From NCBI GenBank assembly GCA_021014325.1, contig CM037462.1:15458135-15522134 (forward strand): a DNA stretch of 64,000 nt. Direction: 5' to 3'. The DNA comes from Plazaster borealis (lineage: Eukaryota > Echinodermata > Asteroidea > Forcipulatida > Labidiasteridae). Every line of letters starts with the position of its first letter. Position 1 is the first letter of the stretch. The translations under genes were made by a program, and so were the position numbers. This document shows, piece after piece, positions 22,623 to 35,000 of the stretch. The notes beneath the pieces are model-generated. The model was not told the DNA's origin. It searched no databases and saw only the letters and a list, made by a program, of their open reading frames with translations.

Positions 22623-23308
22623 CAGTGGAGTTTGAAGCAAAGATTTATTTAAAAAGGCATGTTTCAATATTGTGTCAGACCAACGGCGCACCCAAGGGGG
22701 CCCAAGAGGGTCCCTGAAAAAATGGGGGAGGAAAGAAAGGAGAGGGAAGGGGAGGGAGAAAAGTCGTAGTGTGTGTGTGCAATGTGTAGTTATTGTTTTT
22801 TTTATTTCCGGTGGCATGATTTTGTTTTCATTCTATGCCATTCGCAATTTTTTTCTTTCTGCCAAAATTACTCTTTTATATGAGAGATTCGATAACGCGA
22901 GGTGCGAGATGTAAGATGACAGATATTGAACACCATACTTTTATGATATCTATCTCACTCTTTAGATTTGCCACAAAAAACATATGAAGCATTTGAAACC
23001 AACGGGTCACTTTGTCCAGGATAAAATATGTCTCGCGTTGGTCTCAAGTGGTTCCGGTGTGGCGGTTTCAGCCTTCCGACGTGTTCAGTTTTCCGGGTGA
23101 CGTAGCCGGACATTTCAACACGTTGTTAGAACGGTTTTAGGTTTCCGGCGTGTTCAGTTTTCCGGGTGACGTAGCCGGACAAAAATACCACCGCGAGTAC
23201 CCTGGCGAGTACTGAACTCTCAGTGACCCCAAATTGTTTCTATTACGATTCTTTTCTGTTCAGTCACATTCTCTTGGGCCATCTTACGTCTTCTCATGCG
23301 TACAACTT

Positions 23309-23634
23309 TAAAGGCATCGTACACGTTTGGTAATTGTCAAAGACCAGTGTTCTTATTTGTTGTATCCCAACATATGCATAAAATAAGAAAATGATGAAAG
23401 AAAATACACCCTTGATGTACAAATTTGTGTGCTTTCAGTTAGGAATAAAAATTCTGCAAGAAGTTTTTATTATTTTAGTGAGAAATTACCTCTTTCTCAA
23501 AAACTACGTTACTTCAGAGGAGTCGTTTCTCACAATGTTTTATACTATCAACAGCTCTCTGTTGCTCGTTACCAAGTCAGTTTTTATGCTAATATATATT
23601 TTGAGTAATTACCAAACGTGTACGATACCTTTAA
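23309..23634 (+). repeat. MITE family 1, copy 3, inside the Ginger-like element
   Basis: Inverted ends AAAGGCATCGTACACGTTTG and CAAACGTGTACGATACCTTT. Best-preserved ends in the window. Confidence 0.85.
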
Positions 23635-23867
23635 GCAGGTCACACTGCTTGTATAAAAAACAAACCCCTTTCTCATTTCTAACTAATTTAATGGTTTGTT
23701 TCGCATTTGTTACTTTATGGCTTTGTGGTATATATTCTACACGCGAATTCGGCCCATAACAAAAAATATAAATACCCAGCCTGTAATAATACAAATAAAC
23801 AGAGAAAACACTCTATCAAATGGCAAATCACAAGTTTTATTTTTGATATCTATACAATTTAGAATGA

Positions 23868-23869
23868 AA

Positions 23870-23900
<31 letters not shown>

Positions 23901-23902
23901 TT
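23868..23902. repeat. (AAAT)n microsatellite
   Basis: About eight AAAT units, inside the Ginger-like element. Confidence 0.9.
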
Positions 23903-24363
23903 AATCAACTAAACCAGAATAAAACAAAATTCACAGGTTTATTTTACGATTATACTCAGACAATACACACACAATAACACATCTCTAATTACACAGTATT
24001 GATATTTTCGTCACAGCTAGCAACACTTCAAGTACTGATTTGAATGTAACTACAACAATTAGACCTACAAGTAAAAGTGTCATCTGTAGTTAATGCACAA
24101 AACAATTTGGTCAAATGAATTGCAACTCTCATGTGACGACTGCAGTTCATATGTTCACCTCAAGTGAGCAGGAGTTTCAAGAGCAGAATATTTAAAAGGG
24201 AAAAATAATCCCACACCTTAGTTTTGTTCTAATTGTTCAGCAAGAAACGTAATAACTGATCACAAAGCTTTTCAATGTGACTGTTGTGAACTATGGATTC
24301 ATACCAATTGTAGTGACGTGGATGATCAAACCCACGAAAATTTAATTAACTCTTCATGCTCGT

Positions 24364-24434
24364 GGGCTTGTTGGGATACACCAAGAGATAATACTGGTCT
24401 TTGACAATTACCCAACGTGTCCAGTGCCTTTAAA
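24364..24434. repeat. MITE family 1, truncated copy 4
   Basis: Only one end is present, TTGTTGGGATACACCAAGAG through to CCAACGTGTCCAGTGCCTTT. It provides the last codons and the stop of the Ulp1-domain frame on the minus strand. Confidence 0.75.
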
Positions 24435-26540
24435 TGACACAAATCGTGCACCAACATGAACTCTAAATTGTTGTACATGGCACTGGCGCAGTACACAGGG
24501 TGGGATGCCGTTTAGAAGCTGCTCTGCAAACTGTAAATTAACATAAACAACCATGTCAAAATGGAGATAAGTCTTTTAGCAGGTTCTCCAAGCTAGCTTT
24601 TTATTTATCTCTTACGTTCTGACAAACTTTGCTGGCTAAGGGCAACAGTTTTTATTTTGTTTAATAAAACAAGATCTGACACAAGTTGTTTACCATCAGC
24701 ACAAACACTCCACAGCTGTATGTATCACGCTGGCGAGAGTTGGAGTACAGCTTTATGGTCCATCTGGTGGGGGTCCCATGGATCTTTAATGCCCTGGCAT
24801 TCATGTAGTTTCTGAAATATCAGAAAGATGAAAATAGTACACAATATATCCATGAGAAAGATAATGTTAACTAGAAGTAGTGTGATTAGGAGCATGTTTT
24901 ATTTGTCTTTCCTCCAAGTTATCATAATCACAAAAGAATGCCGAAGCAGAAATGATGCACCTACATGAAGTGTGAGCAGTACTTCAAAATAAGTAATACC
25001 TTGAGGTTTGTCTTGCCAATATTAATTAAATTTGCACTTGATAAAGGTTGATAGAACACAGAACAAATCTGGGGCGAGGTGAGGAAACTTTCTTTTGACC
25101 AAATCACAACAAAGGAAAACTGTAGGCCTATTTGAAAAAGATAGAATGTAAGAAAACTGGCAATGCTACACCTTAAGAAAACATGAACGAAATCAATGTG
25201 ACAATGGAGTAGTCATTTAGACTCTTTCAGAGGGCACAACAATAGAAAGATAGCTAGAAACATAAAGGTGCCATTACAAAATTAAACAACACAAACACCA
25301 ATTCATAAAGTGTTATCCCACTTACAAACTCCCCAACATCCCGTCTCATTCCATTCCATGTGTAATGCGAGGAAATTTTGGACAGTGTGGCATTGATACC
25401 ACTATGTCCTCCTGTCGGTGATGAGTGATAGTGTTTCAGAAGGTCTAGCACCTCATCCTCGTGCAGTACTACCTTCTTCTTGATGTCTGCCTTGTTTCCA
25501 GTGTAGTACAGCTCACCTCCTTAAATTGAAAAAGGGACAAACAATTACTGACCATCTGGGGCCCTTGTAAATATTACATTTTATTGAGTAATCTACAATA
25601 AAAAAGGGTGACAATATCGGTTTAAAACAAAATAAATGGAGAAGAAGAAAAGAAATATAACCCCTCAACGCCCCCCATTGCGATGACCGTAAACAGCAAG
25701 CAGCTGCTAGTGACTGATAGCACCTAAATGTAACCCTCATCATCCATCCCTCTTTCCCATCATTTCAATTCACCAGCCTCTAACCCCAACTCCTCCCTCC
25801 CACTGTCACATCTTACTCTTTACCTAACCCGCCCACTATTTATTCTGTCTTTCTATAACCACCCCCCCCTCAATTTTCGTCTTTTCTTTTCCATATGACA
25901 CCTTCCCTTACGTAACCAGTATACCAGTAACCCTCACCATGGACCTCCATATGCCCTCACCATCTACCCCCTGCTGGCTACTTCTCCCCTTTCCCTTTGT
26001 TCTTCTTTTACCCTCCCCTTTCTCCTGACACTTGCTCTTCCCCTTCCCCCCTCTAAAAACATTTCTTACATAATGCCCCGATGTATGTATTGGTAAATAA
26101 CAAAATACTCTTGCGTTACAACAAGAAAATGCCTATACACTACTCCAAGTCTAAGTCTAAGTAATGTAGTACTACAGTGTACATGCACATGTACAGTCAG
26201 ACAGTAACTAGCATACACTACACTACAGTACTCTTCCTTCCTCCATGAACTAACCATGACCATGTTAACTACTCACTAGGCAGAGCCCAATAGGCTACCA
26301 TTTTTATAGGCAGGGGGGATAGGTAAGGATAGCTAGCCTGTCTATTTGTGAATTGAGTACTTACTCTGATCATTATGTATACGTTTTCGATTGGCAACGG
26401 ACAAGCCTCTTCTTGTTCTCTGACGCTCCTTCTTCATATGTTCCACTGGTTTATTAAAGAATAATTTGCTTGGTCTTCAAACCTAATTCTCTCATACGAT
26501 CCACGCGTTCACCGCTAGTTGTATTCGTGGACGCCGCCAT
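24408..26540 (-). pseudogene. Ginger-like transposon gene: H2C2 zinc finger and Ulp1-type protease, integrase core missing
   Basis: Four exon-like blocks on the minus strand. 26540-26365: starts MAASTNTTSG, then a stop after 28 codons with the continuation KPVEHMKKERQ in another frame, donor GTAAGT. 25519-25326: 64 codons with HYHSSPTGGHSG and HYTWNGMRRDV, the HH half of an H2C2 integrase zinc finger, donor GTAAGT. 24811-24694: 39 codons ending QRDTYSCGVFVLM, the Gln/Cys active-site block of Ulp1 (C48) cysteine proteases. 24530-24408: in phase with the previous, starts FAEQLLNGIP and stops at 24408 inside a MITE family 1 fragment. No DDE integrase core is visible between 24840 and 25320. The gene is probably inactive as a transposase. 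Confidence 0.6.
25740..26060. repeat. Pyrimidine-rich tract in the Ginger-like element
   Basis: About 320 bp strongly biased to C and T on the plus strand (CCCTCCCAC-type text). It lies in the intron between the first exon and the H2C2 exon. Confidence 0.6.
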
Positions 26541-27017
26541 GACAGTTAGCTACCGAAGAGAGTAGCAACGCAGAAGACTCAGTACGGCACTAAAATGGAC
26601 TGCTTTCGCTTGCTGTGCGCAGGCATCGCATGACGTAATGTTACCGTATTTGGTCACCCGGAAAACTGAACACGTCGGAAGGCTGAAACCGCCACACCGG
26701 CATTCAATGTTTTTCCCCCTTAAGGATTGCCTGTACAGTACTACACTTGAATTTTATATAAAAAAACTGATAGTAATTTTTTTAACCCACAAAGTTTTTA
26801 GTGAATATGCATTAAACCGGATATCGACCAGATCCTAAACGAACATCGTCACACGTTGCTCCCTTTCCACATGTTTCTTCAAGTCAGCTATGTGCAGGGA
26901 ATAAAAAGGCCTGCAATCCTACCCTTTCCAAATTACACATCACATTTATTCCCAGGTTAAACTTTTAATTTTCACTTTTTAACAGTAATCTGATATAAAT
27001 TATAATTATCTAACAGT

Positions 27018-27269
27018 TTAACACCACTTTCGCAAAACGAAGGATTGTCTGTAGGATCTGGATTTGCCGCCCACGTATTCATAGAATTTGCCGCGCAGTG
27101 ATGAAAAATAGGTAGCACCGCCCACATTAACGTTCTTTTCCACAACGTCCGCAGCATTATTATTTAAAACAAAAACTGTTGCCGACAATGTACAGCGTTC
27201 ACAACATTCTGGGGACTCCATGCTGGCATTATCTGCCTGACCCAGTTGAGTGGCAATAAGTTCTAACAA
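27018..27269 (-). other. Unrecognised open frame in the right arm of the hAT-like insertion
   Basis: An 83-codon frame ending FVLRKWC then stop, with ESPECCERC near the start. No family recognised and no splice evidence. Might be the remains of the hAT-like element's own gene. Confidence 0.2.
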
Positions 27270-27626
27270 GAGGGAGGCCGAACATCACTGAAAACTTGCA
27301 ATCCAGACTCCAGAGATGTCAGCACGAGATTCTCTCGCAAGCTTGGCATTTATTAGACTTTTCAAATAAAAATTAAAGATGTAGGCCAATATGATCAGAA
27401 GTGCTTAAAAAGTGTGTCTATTTTTCAAATTTTAAGCATAAAGAGGCTTGATTTTTCACCCCCAAAACGCCACAAGCCCAGAGCTTACGGGGGGTTCGCC
27501 CCCTGGACCCCCACCGGGGCTTCGCCCCTGGACCCCACCAGGGGCCGTCAGGCCGGCCCCTGGACCCCACTCGTTAATTTTTTTTGAGCCCCCCCCCCCT
27601 AAGACATAATCCTGGGTGTGCCGTTG

Positions 27627-27790
27627 TGTCAGACTTGGACCCAGGTGGGATTCTAACCAATATGTCCGATCCATTGTGTCGTCATTGACATTTTCTTAAT
27701 ATCTTGTGCTTTGGGTTCCTCCGTGATGAAAAAGTACGCAAGTTTTTCATCAAGTGACGATACAAATAGAAAACAGAATCTTACAAACAA
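27627..27790 (+). repeat. Right half of the duplicated 3' flank
   Basis: TGTCAGACTTGGACCCAGGTGGGATT and following sequence match 19857-20030 (shared ATGTCCGA(C/T)CCATTGTGTCG). It continues the duplicate that begins at 21742 and is broken at 22680 by the insertion. Confidence 0.8.
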
Positions 27791-27902
27791 AATATAAATC
27801 CTCGACTGAGGTCGGTTTGTCAACTCGGGCGAGGTAAACTCATGCATCACTTCCTGATGAACTCGCATAAAGCTTCATGCTTGCTGTCCTGAGAAATATG
27901 TA

Positions 27903-29628
27903 AAAGTCGACCCTCGTTATAGCCTTGATCAAGGCGTTGGAGTTTTTTTCTCAATTTTATTTTATTGTTTTCATTTTTATTTTATTTGCGCCGCGCTACC
28001 CACCCGAGCTACCAACCCGCCCGAGCTGTGTGCACGGTGTCTGTGTGTGCAGTACGGTATGCGCGTGCTCGTGTGAGCTGTATGCGACACTCACCGAAAC
28101 AACGCCTTGCGGGTCTGTCTCGAAGCCAATGACTCATTACTATAATGCGCGCAAAAGGCGAGACCCCATTGGTCAGTGGCGGAAGTCTTGTTTACTCATT
28201 CTTATGAATATGCATGCCGTATCCAGATGTGGCTACTGAACTGGTGCGCCGGTTTGAATTTGTGAATACTTTGTTATAATAATATCTATCCTATCTGAAA
28301 ATGTTGCGTATTCTCCTCAGCTGAGCGAGACAATGAGGGCATGGCAGGAATTAAACAAATGAGGTTGCGTGGATCAATTTGTAACATACATTACATACAC
28401 CATTTTCCAGCAGGAGATGTCTCCATCTGGCATCATTAAACAGTGATTTAATCATTGTTGGTGCATTCATTGGAGGTAAAAATATTCAAAACAAAGACCT
28501 CAATAAACTACCATTGTCGATTGTTTCATGAAGGCATATAGCTCATTGCACTTTTTATATCATTTTGGCCGCCCCACTAAAAAAGAGCTGCCTAACACCA
28601 AATTTCCCAAGTACACTCACTAGAACAGGGTAGCTAAAAATCTATTTCACATGTATCATGTGTGGCTGTATCCTGTCAGTTTTTGTTTAGCAGTAAATTC
28701 TTATAAGACCCTGTCTGAGAACAATTCAAAAGTATGAAGACGGTGTGAGTGCCTGCACAGAGTCGGACTTCGAGAGGACATGTCTGGAAAACACAGATGC
28801 AGAAACTACATCAACTCCAGAATTAATAACCAAAAGAATGGCGAATGATCAGGGTAGTCCAATGAGGGAACTTGAGTGCAGCGCATAAAGCTCCAGGGGC
28901 CGCGCCCGGGTTCAGCACCTGTGAGCTGACTGACCTGCCTCGCAGATTACCGGTCCAAAATGGCTGAGACAATGCTACACACAAACGCCATTAAGTCGGT
29001 ACCTACTCACATCGCATCACATACAGCAAGCATGATATGGTACAAAGGTCATAGTGAGAGAAGCTCGTGATTGGACGTCAAAATGAATAATTCATTTGCT
29101 TCCCATCCTGTGTTGTCTGCAATAGGTCTGACGAAATATTTAAATATTCATGAGCTGCATACTAGCATATCCGAGAGCCCCCCCCCCATTTTCGTCCAAT
29201 AGTGGACGAAAATATCAAGAAACACATTAAACCCGGAAGTTACAGACCCGTCAAGGCTGTCGGCCTGACGGCCTCCGCATGCGGAGAGTGGTTCGAGTGC
29301 GGATGACCTGCGCACAGTGTGTGTACGGGCGTCGTGCGATGTGATACACACATTACGCACAGTGTATACGGGTGGGTCGTGCGATGTGATACACACCTTA
29401 CGCACAGCGTATACGGGTGGGTTTACGGCGTCTTTTTTGGAGTGAAATGCGACTGCCTTGATCAAGGCTACCCTCGTTATAACAAGATCGCTGGGACTGG
29501 CCAGCTTACCTGTTATAACAGGAACGTTGTTATAAGAGCACAGCAAAACAAAGAATCACAAAACAGAAACAAGATTCGGAATTCTGGGAGTATATAAGTG
29601 GAACTTTATAACGAGGGTTGACTGTGTA
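27903..29628. mobile_element. Possible pogo/Tigger-type element, non-autonomous
   Basis: Left end AAAGTCGACCCTCGTTATA and right end TATAACGAGGGTTGACTGTG are inverted copies next to TA dinucleotides. CCTTGATCAAGG occurs near the left end and again at 29456-29467. No transposase frame survives. Pogo-like elements have TA TSDs and GTTGACCC-type ends, so the class is plausible, not certain. Confidence 0.45.
29317..29425. repeat. 45-bp minisatellite, about 2.5 units
   Basis: The unit CGCACAGTGTATACGGGTGG followed by GTCGTGCGATGTGATACACAC repeats with few changes. Confidence 0.85.
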
Positions 29629-30088
29629 TGTTCCTGTGTTGGTCTCAGTTGATCCGTTTTGCGTTTGGATTAAAATAAAGAGTGAATTAATATGGCAGAC
29701 GATCAAAATCTAATGTGACATTTTTGTACAGGGGAATATAATTAATTTCAAAACGAAAATGTAATAATGCTCGAGCTTACGGACTAGTTTTCACACATAA
29801 CTTGCTATCAAAATACTTTTACCTCAAAATTGTTAATGAGTTTATTTTCTTTATCCGTTGTAACATTAGTAACATAGTTCTAACTGTAGACTATTTGTGC
29901 CCCATTTCACGGCCACCAAAGTGATGACGTCAGATGATTCAGAGCCGTACTTGTGTATGAGAGTCAGTGCGATTGTTGCGATAAAGCTATTTCGGTCAAA
30001 AATCGCATGTGCGCACACAGGGTGCCAGACTAGACTGCACACTGGGTTTTGCTATACATTTGGACCGAAAGGACTGTCATATAAAGGT

Positions 30089-30228
30089 ATAAGCCGTGTC
30101 CGAAATGCCGGCTACAGCTACGGCTACGGCTAAATTTCCGCGTGATCATGCATTGAAGTATAGAACGTCCTTAGCAACGCCCTTAGCAACAGCCGTAGCC
30201 GTAGCTGTAGCCGCCAATTCGGATACGG
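30089..30228. repeat. MITE family GGCCGTATCCGAATTGGC, copy 2
   Basis: The inverse of the copy at 8775-8914: GCCGTGTCCGAAATGCCGGC at the left and GCCGCCAATTCGGATACGGCC at the right, with the shared middle GAAGTATAGAACGTCCTTAG. Confidence 0.75.
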
Positions 30229-30578
30229 CCTCATTAAGCGGAAATATTGGGAGGGAGCTATAGTGTCACATCGCTAAGCCTAGTAATATGGGGATCTTGC
30301 CCCGCCTGGGACTTTTGTTGAAAATGTAAATACTTCCTTGTGCAGTCGGGCCGTTATGGGTTATTCATTAAAGAAGAAGAAGTTTAAACTGTTTTTCTCT
30401 TTACTCACAGCGTTGGGTCATGGCCCCGGGAAATTGAATTAGCAATTATTAATCATTCCGAGTGAGAAGGGATAATGCCCAGCTTAAAGAAACATACCGG
30501 TTTACCGTTTACGTAATTTTGTTGTGTAATCATAAACAATAGGTTTAAATTTAAACAAAATCATCAAAATATCACTGT

Positions 30579-30948
30579 TTAAAGGTATCGTACACGTTTG
30601 GTATTTACTCAAAATATATATTAGCATAAAAACTGACTTGGTAACAAGCAAGGGAGAGCTGTTGATAGTATAAAAAATTGTGAGAAACGACTCCCTCTGA
30701 AGTAACGTAGTTTTTGAGAAAGAGGTAATTTCTCACTAAAATGATAAAAGACTTCTAGCTAGAAGCCTTTTATTCCTATCTGAAAGCACACAAATTTGTA
30801 CAACAAGGGTGTTTTTTCTTTCATCATTTTCTTGCAACTTCGATGACCAATTGAGCCCAAATTTTCACAGGCTTGCTGTTTTATGCATACGTTGGGATAC
30901 ACCAAATGAGAACACTGGTCTTTGACAATTACTAAACGATGCCTTTAA
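30579..30948 (-). repeat. MITE family 1, copy 5
   Basis: Left end AAAGGTATCGTACACGTTTG; the right end is eroded to ACTAAACGATGCCTTTAA. The interior is conserved (GACTCCCTCTGAAGTAACGT). Confidence 0.8.
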
Positions 30949-31291
30949 CGAGAAATGATACAAACAATAAAAGCAGTCAAATGTCAGCGTATATACGCTA
31001 TTTTCAGCCATTGCAACTGTCAAAAGTACGTGACAATGTTGCACTATATTGCGAGATAGACTGGTGCTTTGTCACGTATATTTTTTCACGTCACGAAGGG
31101 ACGGGCATGTCAAAAATCATGATTTTGGGGGGAATCTTTTTTTCCTGCTAATTATGATTAAAACATAATAGGCCTACTTTACAATCCCGAACCTTCCAAA
31201 AAGTTGCTAATTTATGTAAATATTATAACTATGGTGAGGCATGAGGCTCAAGGCGTTCACCGTCCGATACCACAAGCATTTTATATTTTTA

Positions 31292-32058
31292 AATTTTTTG
31301 ACGCGCACATTTCACTATACACGTACATGTACAAGAATACAATGATTTCAATGCTGCAGAAATTTAAAAAGGCAATATTTTGGAGTTTTCAAAGCTTACC
31401 ACCCTTGTAACACATGGATCTTTATTAGAATTGTTAGTAATTTTTGAAAATCATAGAGTGTACAAATTGAAATTTTACTATAGTACCGATAACTCTATCC
31501 AATACAGCAATAGTCATGGTTTCGACCATTGCACAATTAAACTATCAATAAAAGTCAAACCATTGTTGGAATTACTATCAACTTCACTGTCCAGATTAGT
31601 TTCAAACCAATGCCAAGTGCTTTCTGAACCGTCAAAAGTTCGGCGAACAAAAGCAAAACAATAAGGCTTTAAACCGTTACATTTAACTGTTTTCGAATCA
31701 TCGACACCAAGCAGTAAACTGTCTTTGCTTTGATTTTGGATGCTCACAATTTGAACAAAATCAGTTGTCTGACAGTGTGTGATTGTTAAAGTCGTTCCTG
31801 AAATCAACTGTTTGCATGGTGTATGAGCGCAGCAAAGGAGCATGAAACTTCCCTTCCCACCTACCATTCCAACATCCACAAAAGATTGCTTTCAACAATT
31901 AAATAAACCAAGACTAAATTCAAATATTCAGAGCAAAATTTGTGGCTATAGAAAACCCCCAAAACAAACAGTAATGAAAGCAACATATCTTTTGAACATA
32001 CATTGTAAATAAATGCACACAGCATTTCGAGCAATTTGGTAATCAATGGTGGTATCCA
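31292..32058 (-). other. 3' flank of MCT copy A, left limit of the tandem duplication
   Basis: Similarity to copy B starts near TTTTTTGACGCGCACATTTC (here 31292, in B 41427) and continues to the stop codon. No further exon seen; probable 3' UTR and intergenic DNA. Confidence 0.55.
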
Positions 32059-35000
32059 CTAACATGGAATAAAGCGGTCCATCAGCATCAGCAGCATGGT
32101 TACAAAGTTGACAAATCCAAGGCTGACGAAGGCTAGGTCGTAACTTTGTGTCAGGTCGTAAAACAAGCCTGCAACGAGATCAAACAATTGGACAGCAAAT
32201 ACAAGAAATATCAGTCCTGGGTTTTAATTTTAAAAAAAAACACATTTTTTCTAGAAGGAATCAGTTATAAACTTTTAAAGGCTACGATACCACACAGTGG
32301 TGTTACCATGGTTACTACGTTTCGTTGAGCCTGAGACAAGGGCAAAGGTTGGGGGCCCTTCATTTCCTTGAAATATTAGCATGCACTATTTGAGATATTA
32401 GCAAAATCAATAGTTTCAAATATGAGTCACAATCCGAAGATGCAGTTAGATTTCAAGTTGGATATCATCCTCGTACTAGAAATCACTACGGCACTGTGTA
32501 GCCACATCAGAATTACTTTCATGTTGTATAGTAAACCTTACCTGCTACAAAACTTCCGCCGATTTCTCCAAGCCCGTAGAAACAATTACATAAAATACAC
32601 CAATCAACTAGAATACTTTCGCCGTACATTTCTTTAATCACTAGCGTCGATAGTATGTTTAGGATTCCAATAGCACCACCGTTGACACAAGACAAAGACA
32701 TAAGGATCTGCCGTAAGTAACAACAAATATTTCTTTGGTCAAACGCCGTTTTGAATAACATGAAAGAAGCATACGAGCACATCAGTACACATATGATAGT
32801 ACATGAGCCATCAGGGGCTGAAATTTCACATATTATTGAAACCAACTCGATGGGCTAATTCTTATATCCATTTTCTTGTTGCAAATAATCCTCAACTTAC
32901 CATAACCTGAACATTAGATTAATACCAGTTTTCGAAAGATTTTCACCGTGAAATCTGAAACCTCTTATAGCCTCTCCCGGCCGTGTAGAAAGTAACATTT
33001 TTAAGCTTTGTATTTGCACGGAGAGTGAATATTTGAGTTGTGTATACTGGCAAGCATGCTGCCTGTCAACAATGTTTATTTTTGTCAGAGGCTGTACCTT
33101 TTCAAAGAAAGTCATCAAGGGGAAGTAATGTGTATAAGTGACATTTTGTTGAAAAGTGCCTTTGTTGTTATATAACATTGCCTTTGATGTATCAGTTGTT
33201 TGTTAAGTTTCGAGGAGGTTGGTTGTAGGTTTATTCTATTATATTTAGTAGGCCATTACTTGAGCATGCAGCACCGGTATGATGCCCGGCCTTGTCCAAT
33301 CACCAAGACACTTTGGAAGGGGTTCATAATATGCGCCTGTTTTTGTCTAGGTCTTCCTAAAAGGGCTTTAAATATTTCTGACAAAGAAAACTGTTATCCA
33401 GTCCGATATATAAAGTTGGGAGTTCCATTGTTAAATAAACATGATCCATTCTCGTGCCAGTTTGTTGTTAAATGCTTATAATATAACATATTGTTTGATT
33501 TGCCAACTGCAGGTAATTGTTGTTGTTAACCCTATATAGGCTATAGACACATGATGTAGTGAAATTTCAACACAAAAGGGAGGGAACAAATGCTGCTGAT
33601 CACTCTCTTTTTTATCGTTTACCCAGGCAGTAGGATGCGATCCCCTCTAAAGTAAAATATACCATTGTTTTTAGCATTCATTCTTTTACTCATACTTCAT
33701 CTACTGGCGCTGGGTTCCGGGGTTTCCCTGACATAATAAGGAGTTGCGGGAACTTGTTTTTATTTCCTTTTCTCGTTTAATAGGCTATTTCCACTCAACT
33801 ATTTATCCCCCTGTGCATTTTAGTGGTTAAAAACAACAATGTTCTAGCGCAATGTGTGTTGTTGTTCTTTTTCCTGTGTGTGTTGTGATGCAGCGTTAAA
33901 AAGCTACAGGCAATAACAAATGGTAGGGGCACAATGTTCCCCCACCCCTCCTGCCATCCCACCCCACCCCCACTCCTGATACAGTCAGTACACAGATCAT
34001 TTGGTGAAAATTCATCTCCCATAATCAGAAAAAAAACAAACATAAGTTAACCACTCTTTAAAGATCCTGTAACTTTGCTAGGGGAGATAGATCTATTGTG
34101 CATAAAATCATACCAATAATGTGAAATTTCAGCCTCTGGCTCAGGGACTAATAGAACAAACCTGCACCACAACCTTCTCTAAACTTTACAAACAACTGAT
34201 ATCACAAACTTTTTTGATCAAAGTACAGCAGCACTCTGACAAAGAGAAACATTGTTATGGGGCGCCGTTTGTCAATTAATTGTTTAGCATTTTTTTGACA
34301 CGTTTTAACCATGGTTTGTAACAATTGGATGTAAACCATAAAAATTGTTGTCAATTTTTTTGTGGTTTACATACCATGAAAATACAATCAAAGCTTATAA
34401 ATTATGGTTTATAAACCATGTAAAACTGAAGCCTCACAAAACATGGTTTATAAAGCATGATTTGTAAACCATGAAATTGTAAACACCTTAAAAACATGGT
34501 TTATAAACCATGAAATTTTAAGCACCTTAAAAACATGGTTTATAAACCATGAAATTTTAAGCACGTTTCAAAAAATGGTTTATAAACCAAGAAATTTTAA
34601 GCACCTTCAAAACGTGGTTTATAAACCATGAATTTTCTAGCATAATGGTTTACAAATCATGGTTTATAAACCATGAAAATTTGAACACCTTCAAAACGTG
34701 GTTTATAAACCATGATTTGTATACCATGAAATTTTAAGCACCTTAAAATGTCATGGTTTATAAACCATGAAATTTTCAGCACTTAAAAACATGGTTTATA
34801 AACCATGACATTTTAAGCACGTTTCAAAACATGGTTTATAAACCAAGACATTTTAAGCACCTTCAAAATGTGGTTTATAAACCATGAATTTTCTAGCATT
34901 ATGGTTTACAAATCATGGTATATAAACCATGAAAATTTAAACACCTTCAAAACATGATTTATAAACCATGAAAATTTAAACACCATCAAAACATGGTTTA

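Larger units (their letters stand above)
23058..26696 (-). mobile_element. Ginger-like DNA transposon with 44-bp perfect inverted ends
   Basis: The first 44 bases (starting TGTGGCGGTTTCAGCCTTCC) are an exact inverse of the last 44. CCGG flanks both sides (23054-23057 and 26697-26700). Ends of TGT...ACA form, a 4-bp TSD and an H2C2 integrase zinc finger are, as I recall the family, Ginger1 features. The left end has a second copy of CGTGTTCAGTTTTCCGGGTG at about 23145. Perfect ends argue for a recent insertion. Confidence 0.7.
22681..27626. mobile_element. hAT-like insertion of 4.9 kb, 8-bp TSD, carrying a nested Ginger-like element
   Basis: TSD TGTCAGAC at 22673-22680 and 27627-27634. Inverted ends CAACGGCGCACCCAAGG and CCTGGGTGTGCCGTTG resemble the CAGNGGCGNACCCAGG termini of many hAT transposons. 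The uninterrupted version of the target reads through at 19855-19865 (TTGTGTCAGACTTGG). Without the nested 23058-26696 element only about 1.3 kb remain, with a repeated GGGTTCGCCCCCTGGACCCC-like tract near the right end and no hAT transposase I can recognise. Confidence 0.8.

Noticed and set aside
29148..29546. A 132-codon minus-strand frame
   Set aside because: It contains the 45-bp minisatellite (repeated VYTVRNVCITSHD) and ends of the pogo-like element; no domain or splice context.
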